Shown here piece by piece: positions 13,001 to 22,000 of a DNA stretch of 64,000 nt (position 1 is the first letter of the stretch; the number at the start of each line of letters is the position of its first letter). This stretch comes from Nipponacmea schrenckii (taxonomy: Eukaryota > Mollusca > Gastropoda > Lottiidae), in assembly GCA_030562195.1 (NCBI GenBank), contig JAUJPP010000011.1, positions 7,192,001-7,256,000 on the forward strand. Reading direction: 5' to 3'. The translations under genes were made by a program, and so were the position numbers. A model generated the notes under the pieces. It was not told where the DNA came from, searched no databases, and saw only the letters and a program-made list of their open reading frames with translations.

Positions 13001-16000
13001 TCATGAAAACACTGACTAAGGTCACATAGATATTGATAATAATAGGGATGTATTGAGATGAGTATCAATGAAAACACTGGCTAAGGTCACATATATATTG
13101 ATAATAATAGGGATGTATTGAGATGAGTATCAATGAAAACACTGACTAAGGTCACATAGATATTGATAATAATAGGGATGTATTGAGATGAGTACTAGTG
13201 AAAACACTGGCTAAGGTCACATATATATTGATAATAATAGGGATGTATTGAGATGAGTATCATTGAAAACACTGGCTAAGGTCACATATATATTGATAAT
13301 AATAGGGATGTATTGAGATGAGTATCAATGAAAACACTGGCTAAGGTCACATAGATATTGATAATAATAGGGATGTATTGAGATGAGTATCATTGAAAAC
13401 ACTGACTAAGGTCACATAGATATTGATAATAATAGGGATGTATTGAGATGAGTATCAATGAAAACACTGGCTAAGGTCACATAGATATTGATAATAATAG
13501 GGATGTATTGAGATGAGTATCAATGAAAACACTGACTAAGGTCACATATATATTGATAATAATAGGGATGTATTGAGATGAGTACTAGTGAAAACACTGG
13601 CTAAGGTCACATATATATTGATAATAATAGGGATGTATTGAGATGAGTATCAATGAAAACACTGGCTAAGGTCACATATATATTGATAATAATAGGGATG
13701 TATTGAGATGAGTATCAGTGAAAACACTGGCTAAGGTCACATATATATTGATAATAATAGGGATGTATTGAGATGAGTATCAATGAAAACACTGGCTAAG
13801 GTCACATAGATATTGATAATAATAGGGATGTATTGAGATGAGTATCAGTGAAAACACTGACTAAGGTCACATAGATATTGATAATAATAGGGATGTATTG
13901 AGATGAGTATCAATGAAAACACTGGCTAAGGTCACATATATATTGATAATAATAGGGATGTATTGAGATGAGTACCAATGAAAACACTGACTAAGGTCAC
14001 ATAGATATTGATAATAATAGGGATGTATTGAGATGAGTATCAATGAAAACACTGACTAAGGTCACATATATATTGATAATAATAGGGATGTATTGAGATG
14101 AGTATCAATGAAAACACTGACTAAGGTCACATAGATATTGATAATAATAGGGATGTATTGAGATGAGTATCAATGAAAACACTGGCTAAGGTCACATATA
14201 TATTGATAATAATAGGGATGTATTGAGATGAGTATCAATGAAAACACTGGCTAAGGTCACATATATATTGATAATAATAGGGATGTATTGAGATGAGTAT
14301 CATTGAAAACACTGGCTAAGGTCACATATATATTGATAATAATAGGGATGTATTGAGATGAGTATCAATGAAAACACTGACTAAGGTCACATATATATTG
14401 ATAATAATAGGGATGTATTGAGATGAGTATCAATGAAAACACTGACTAAGGTCACATAGATATTGATAATAATAGGGATGTATTGAGATGAGTATCAATG
14501 AAAACACTGGCTAAGGTCACATATATATTGATAATAATAGGGATGTATTGAGATGAGTATCATTGAAAACACTGACTAAGGTCACATAGATATTGATAAT
14601 AATAGGGATGTATTGAGATAAGTATCATTGAAAACACTGACTAAGGTCACATATATATTGATAATAATAGGGATGTATTGAGATGAGTACCAGTGAAAAC
14701 ACTGGCTAAGGTCACATAGATATTGATAATAATAGGGATGTATTGAGATGAGTACCAGTGAAAACACTGACTAAGGTCACATAGATATTGATAATAATAG
14801 GGATGTATTGAGATGAGTATCAATGAAAACACTGACTAAGGTCACATATATATTGATAATAATAGGGATGTATTGAGATGAGTATCAATGAAAACACTGA
14901 CTAAGGTCACATATATATTGATAATAATAGGGATGTATTGAGATGAGTATCAATGAAAACACTGACTAAGGTCACATAGATATTGATAATAATAGGGATG
15001 TATTGAGATGAGTATCATTGAAAACACTGGCTAAGGTCACATATATATTGATAATAATAGGGATGTATTGAGATGAGTATCATTGAAAACACTGACTAAG
15101 GTCACATAGATATTGATAATAATAGGGATGTATTGAGATGAGTATCATTGAAAACACTGACTAAGGTCACATATATATTGATAATAATAGGGATGTATTG
15201 AGATGAGTATCAATGAAAACACTGACTAAGGTCACATATATATTGATAATAATAGGGATGTATTGAGATGAGTATCAATGAAAACACTGACTAAGGTCAC
15301 ATAGATATTGATAATAATAGGGATGTATTGAGATGAGTATCAATGAAAACACTGACTAAGGTCACATATATATTGATAATAATAGGGATGTATTGAGATG
15401 AGTATCATGAAACACTGACTAAGGTCACATATATATTGATAATAATAGGGATGTATTGAGATGAGTATCAATGAAAACACTGACTAAGGTCACATATATA
15501 TTGATAATAATAGGGATGTATTGAGATGAGTATCAATGAAAACACTGACTAAGGTCACATAGATATTGATAATAATAGGGATGTATTGAGATGAGTATCA
15601 GTGAAAACACTGACTAAGGTCACATATATATTGATAATAATAGGGATGTATTGAGATGAGTACCAGTGAAAACACTGACTAAGGTCACATAGATATTGAT
15701 AATAATAGGGATGTACTGAGATGAGTATCAATGAAAACACTGACTAAGGTCACATAGATATTGATAATAATAGGGATGTATTGAGATGAGTATCAATGAA
15801 AACACTGACTAAGGTCACATATATATTGATAATAATAGGGATGTATTGAGATGAGTATCATTGAAAACACTGACTAAGGTCACATAGATATTGATAATAA
15901 TAGGGATGTATTGAGATGAGTATCATTGAACACTGACTAAGGTCACATAGATATTGATAATAATAGGGATGTATTGAGATGAGTATCATTGAAAACACTG

Positions 16001-19000
16001 ACTAAGGTCACATAGATATTGATAATAATAGGGATGTATTGAGATGAGTACCAGTAAAAACACTGACTAAGGTCACATATATATTGATAATAATAGGGAT
16101 GTATTGAGATGAGTATCAAGTGAAAACATTGACTAAGGTCACATAGATATTGATAATAATAGGGATGTATTGAGATGAGTATCATTGAAGTCACTGACTA
16201 AGGTCATGCAGAATTATACAGTTTATTGATCATGTCACATAACTTACTATTAATAGGATTTTTTAAATGTTTTAATTGTTTACCTTGTGAAGATCATACA
16301 ATGATAGAAGCATGTTCTATTGTTACTGACTTGAAGAAAGTTTTAAAAAATACAATAAAGTTTAAAAGCTTTATATCTATTGTTTATATCCATTGTCAAT
16401 GCTAACAATAGACATGTACAAAATTGAACTCGAAAAAAAATCTATAAATTGTTTTCATTTTAATAATAAGAGGGAGCTCCCAGTTTGTTAGCCCTGTTTA
16501 AAGTTGACTGATTGCTAAAATTGGACAGTGAGCACATTTGTACGTGAGTTAGGTTGGCTAATTACTGTTATGTGTTTGGTTCATTTCAACTTGAAAATAT
16601 TTCATTGTTTTAATAAATTCTTAATAAACTATCAACCAGTTTTCACCAAACATCAATTTCTTTTTCTATTAGCTTTTAATTTAAATTTAGCCACTTCAGT
16701 AAAGGTTTAATGACAGGCCATGTGAATGCTGTCCAAATTAACCTTTTGACTTTACTTATTGATTCCACCAGAATGTGTATGAAGCCAAAGACACTGAATA
16801 CACCTTTAGTTAGCATGACCAAATTCCAGGATTTGGGAGGGCAGAAATCTCATTGGTTTAAATAGATTAGTTCAATATATAAGTTTGACAAATGTTAGAC
16901 CCTAACTGGAGTGGCAGAATTGAAAATCAAAGCTTAAAAAAACGGAACTATAGTTTTATTGGAAATTGCTGCACATGCTCTCTTCTATCTGATAATGTTT
17001 TATCAACTGTATGAGTCTTGCAATTCTTCAAATTATTTTGTTTGTAGCATGACTACATGTTTTTATTACAGATCAATGGAAAATACTAGAGAATGGAAAT
17101 ATTCACATTTAAAGGGATAATAGGTCTTAGAATGAACATAAAATTTGAAAATGTTAAACAGGGCCAATTTCTATTGCTCTATTTATCAGTTAATATACCT
17201 GCTGCCACAAATAACAGAAAAAGATAAATAAATATCCAAAAAACTAAGTTATTATCATACATTTGATTAATAAAAAACGCTTAATAAATTGATTAAGCGT
17301 TTTTCAAAAATGACTTAGTTTTGTGAGTTTTCCAGATTTTAAGTGATTTTTTTACTTTATGACACCAGGTAAGTTCCCTGATGAATATATACACATATTG
17401 ACCATTCTTGAGACACTAAAATTTTATGTTCATGCTAAGACGCAGTATCCCTTTAAAGAGTACCGGTATAGCTGATAAATCATTAAGAACATGTTAAACT
17501 ATTATTATAATAATATTACAGGTCAATAGAAGAGATATGGGAGGAAGCCAAGTCAGAGCATCAACATGTTATATTGATATTTGAGGAGCAGGATTCTTTA
17601 CTGGGTATCCAGGTAACCTTCTACTCTATTGTGATTTATATCTTGTCATTAGTTTTTATTCAACACACTCTGACAAAGTTAGATAAAGACAGATGTAACC
17701 ATTGTTTTGTAATGATAATAACACCATCTTCACATATCTCTGTCTTATACCTTGACTTTAATAGCCATCATTTTGCAGAGAATGTGTATTTCCAAATATT
17801 TACATTTCTACTATCATTCGCTTCAATAAACCAGTTATACAAAATGGCTTCAATTTTCCAATAACTGCGGTCTGTCATGTGACAATATGACGTCAAAATT
17901 CATCTCCAATGAATGCCCTTAGCTTGATTGACAGATACCATTTGAAAGGAAAACACAATGGTCTCAGACATTTGTACTATTAAATGATAAAAACTTGTTC
18001 TAGTATTTCATCCAAAAAGACAGACCAATGTAAATATAAGGAATCAATGTAGATCTTGTTATTATTATGGGGAAATAAACACTGGTTTATCACATTAAAG
18101 ACGTACATGACTCGCTTTGTCACGTGACAGCGTTACATAACGATAACAAGATCCACATTCATTCCTTAAATAAAGCAATTTGATTATATTGTACGACTGT
18201 GAATACAGCCAATCAGATTTTGGTTGAAAACTCTGATTCTCAATAAATCCAATCAAATTGACAGATTAATATCTTAGTGTTGATCTTTCTCAGATTATAT
18301 GGAAATAATTGAAACTGTAGAAAAAAAAAACAAAGTTCTCTTCCGGTTATCACCATACTGGCTTAACAGCAACTCCTGAACTCGGACACATTATTAGATA
18401 TTAGAAACTATACAGACTAGACTTATATTGTGTTGATAACTACTTATTCTACCTAATAATAACATGAATTGCCCATGTTTGTGATATAAGTTTTTAGGTC
18501 TATATTATTTTATATGTACTATGTATATTGTAGTTAATACTGGACTATATGAGAGAAAAGAAAGTATTGATAAGAAGGTTGTTAAAAGAAACAGTAGTTA
18601 AATATGGTATAAATAAAATACCATCATTGTATGTGGTTAATACTGATGGTACTTATAATCATATAGCTAGGTAAGTATCTTTAAAGACGGTAATTACTCT
18701 GGATATAGACTTCTATTACACATACAGGTAATGTTTCATTACACATATTGGTAACATTTCATTACACATAAGCTTACATGTAAAGTTCTCAAGTGATAAT
18801 ACAGCAATACAAAACACTCCTTATATGCCTTGGATAACTTAACGACTTGCCAAATGTACAAAATAAACATAAATAAAGGAGGTAAGAGGTAAGTATCTTA
18901 TTTATAAAAATATATCAAGATGAATTAGAAGTATTAAAACAGAACACTGCAATCTTCAGACAATTGAAGAACAAAATGGAATATTAGATATTGTTAAAAT

Positions 19001-22000
19001 TATAACAGAGGCTGAAGTCTGAGAATTTCAAAATTTTGTACAGCAATATAAAAATGATGGCATTTAATAGTTGATACATTATAACACAGAAGAAGTCTTT
19101 ATGAATTACAACTATTGTTTATTAATACTGCTCTGTATTCTCTTATCGTTGGGGATTTATTTGAATGTAGCAGTATTAATAAACAATAAATGTAATCCAT
19201 AAACATTTCTTATGTGTTACAATATTGTTATAAATTAAACAGAACTTGAGACATGCTGTTGCTGAGATTTTCATGCTACAAATTTATCACAGGGAAGGGA
19301 TATAAAAATATTCAAAACGAACCTTGAACATGTTAGTACTATTCAAAAATGTCCTTCGTTGCAGACTGCATGATGCATGACCTTGCTGTTTTCATTGACT
19401 ATTAAATGTAGAAGAGTACGATGAGAAAATCCTTTCATTTAATGTTATAACCAATTGTGATATTTATTCTAGTGGTATTGGTGTGAATGTTGATACAGAT
19501 AGAACAACATTTCGACAAGCCATAGACAACCTCATGAAAAATAATTTTAAAACCAAGGAGGAGAATAAAGTAGTTATTAATAAAGATGGGAAAGTTGAAA
19601 GTCCAGAAAGCGTAGTGGGAGCTGGTGATGGCCCTAAAGATGATGATGTGAAAATTAAAGAAATAGAAAAGTAAGCAATTTTCTTAATTAATTTATATTT
19701 TTAGTACCGTATACGAAGTGTGAAAGGTAGGTGGTAAATGACGAGTTAACGTCCGTGCTAGATAATGCTGATATCATAGGCTAGGTAGTTATTGGTGGTC
19801 GTTTATAGAAGATTAGGATCATTTGGATGATTTGGTTTGGTGGTTTGAGAAATCGTACAATCTGGTCAGAACAAACGTCATTGCGGTGAAACACAGCCCT
19901 GGATGGTGTGGTTCTTGTACATTCTTCCAAAACTCGTTATGATCATGGTAGTTCTTGTTGGTTGTTGTTGCTTTGGTTTTGGTTTAGTTAGATTATCTAT
20001 CTTTGATTGGATGAGTTGAAGACCTTACAGAAAGAAGAAACGGAGATTCGAGAAAGGGAAAAGGGGTTTAAAGCTTTCACCCAAAAAAAAGAAAAAGAAA
20101 AGAAAGCTAAGCCCCTCACTAGTTTTATACTCTACTCTCAGACAGCTCCTCTTCTCCCATACATTATAGAACACAAAGATCATTGTTGATTGTTGATATC
20201 ATGTTATAACACTATTTTATCCAAATGTAGAATGAATCAATATACTGATTGATTTGTTTTATTATAAATACTATATGATCAATTGTCATTGACAACCCCG
20301 AAACCCTGAAATTCGCACATTTTATTTAAACAGAACAGAATATTTTTATTTATCCTTATTTCCTAGGTTCTTAATCTTTAATCAACCTTTTGAACTCATG
20401 GGTCAATTTTTAAGTATAATCTACAATGTTTTTGTTAATTTAAAATTTGCATACCACAGTGATTTCCTGGGGTCTGATTTAACAAAGATTCCATCAAGAT
20501 TTTAAGAAATACAGTAACCTGAATGGTTGATTAAAACCCAATTTTAGTGATTGACCAATCTCACCATTGGAACACTAAATCATCCTAAGTTAAGTTTTTG
20601 TGAAAAAGGTTCCTGGTTTTTGATATTATAAAATGCCTTTATTTCAGACCACAAGTATATCTACAAGATTTAGAATCAGCTCTTCATTATTCATTTCGTC
20701 AAGAGATTGCTATCTGTAAAGAAATAAGTGGTGATAAATTATCTGCCCTTCAAAAATTTGTGTCTGTTCTTTCAAAGGTTGGTATCTGGTTTTTATGGCA
20801 TTACCTGTCCTAAAACTGAATTATAATATTTATTTGTTTGTCATTGATAGGTAATTGGTAATACAGTATATCCTGCTCATACGACCACCTTTATTAAGAG
20901 CCCACCTTCAATAAACGACCACAATAAATTCCCCCCTACGAGTTTTCAATGTAATTATCGACTAATAAGCGGCCACCTTCATTACGCGACCAGCGGCCAT
21001 GTATTTATACTCCCAATTGATTAAAATAACTCAATTAAGCGACCATGACACTTTTGATTATCTCCCGTAACAAAAATCAAGTTCACGCGTCGGTGATATT
21101 CAATGAGATTATCGCTAATCGGTAATTAGATAATCTTCTACAGATTAATTTAAAGCTTGTTCCTGATTAATATTGATAGATATCATCATATTGACAATTA
21201 TTATAAAGTATTGTAAAGGCTTCAATATTTCGTTTTTGGTAAAATTTAGACTACCGTAAATTTGATCAGAAAGCGAAAGTAGAGTGTTCCGGATGTTGTT
21301 ATAAAAACATATTAATCAGGTGAAAATGGAATAAAGCGTGTTAACAGGCAACTAAAATGCAAGTAAAGAAGGATATCTTATCGATTTAAGGTAGAGAATT
21401 TTGACTTTGAAAACGATAATAACTGTGAGAACTTTGGTATCTAAAAGAAAATAAAATACGATAAAATAGAGTATCCCGTCGGTAGATAGGAGATAGCATG
21501 CAAAAGCAGTAGAAACTATACATGTATGAGTAAAAGTAAGATCCTATGATTTCCAAAACGTCAAAACGAAATGGTTTTGCAGTTCCTCTCTTAAGAGGCC
21601 ACCTTCACTCAGCGACCGTTTTTGAATATTCCCTTGAGTGGTCTCTGAATGCAGGTTCTACTGTACCAGTAAAGTAATACCTGTTAACCCCTATTTAAAA
21701 CACGTACCAAGGTCTTTTTAGTTAAACCTTAACTGAAGTGACAAAGTTAAAAATGAAAACAAAAAAAAAACAACAAGATTAGGCTAATCTTAATCAGTTT
21801 GGAAATCATACTGAAACATATCGAGGTCATGCATGTGTGGAAGAGTTCACTAGAAATTTGAGGGGTGTTTATATCCAGCCCTGCTCATTTGGGTTATGAC
21901 CATTTATAATGATTGTTATTTTTCAGTATTTACCAGGCCGAGATGAGATAAGAAGATTTTTACAGCAAGTCAGTGATTGGTTGACAACCGTTACTACAGA

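Noticed and set aside
11777..16194. Minus-strand frames rich in HPYYYQY and ISIHP peptides
   Set aside because: Artefacts of the 65-bp satellite inside a QSOX intron.
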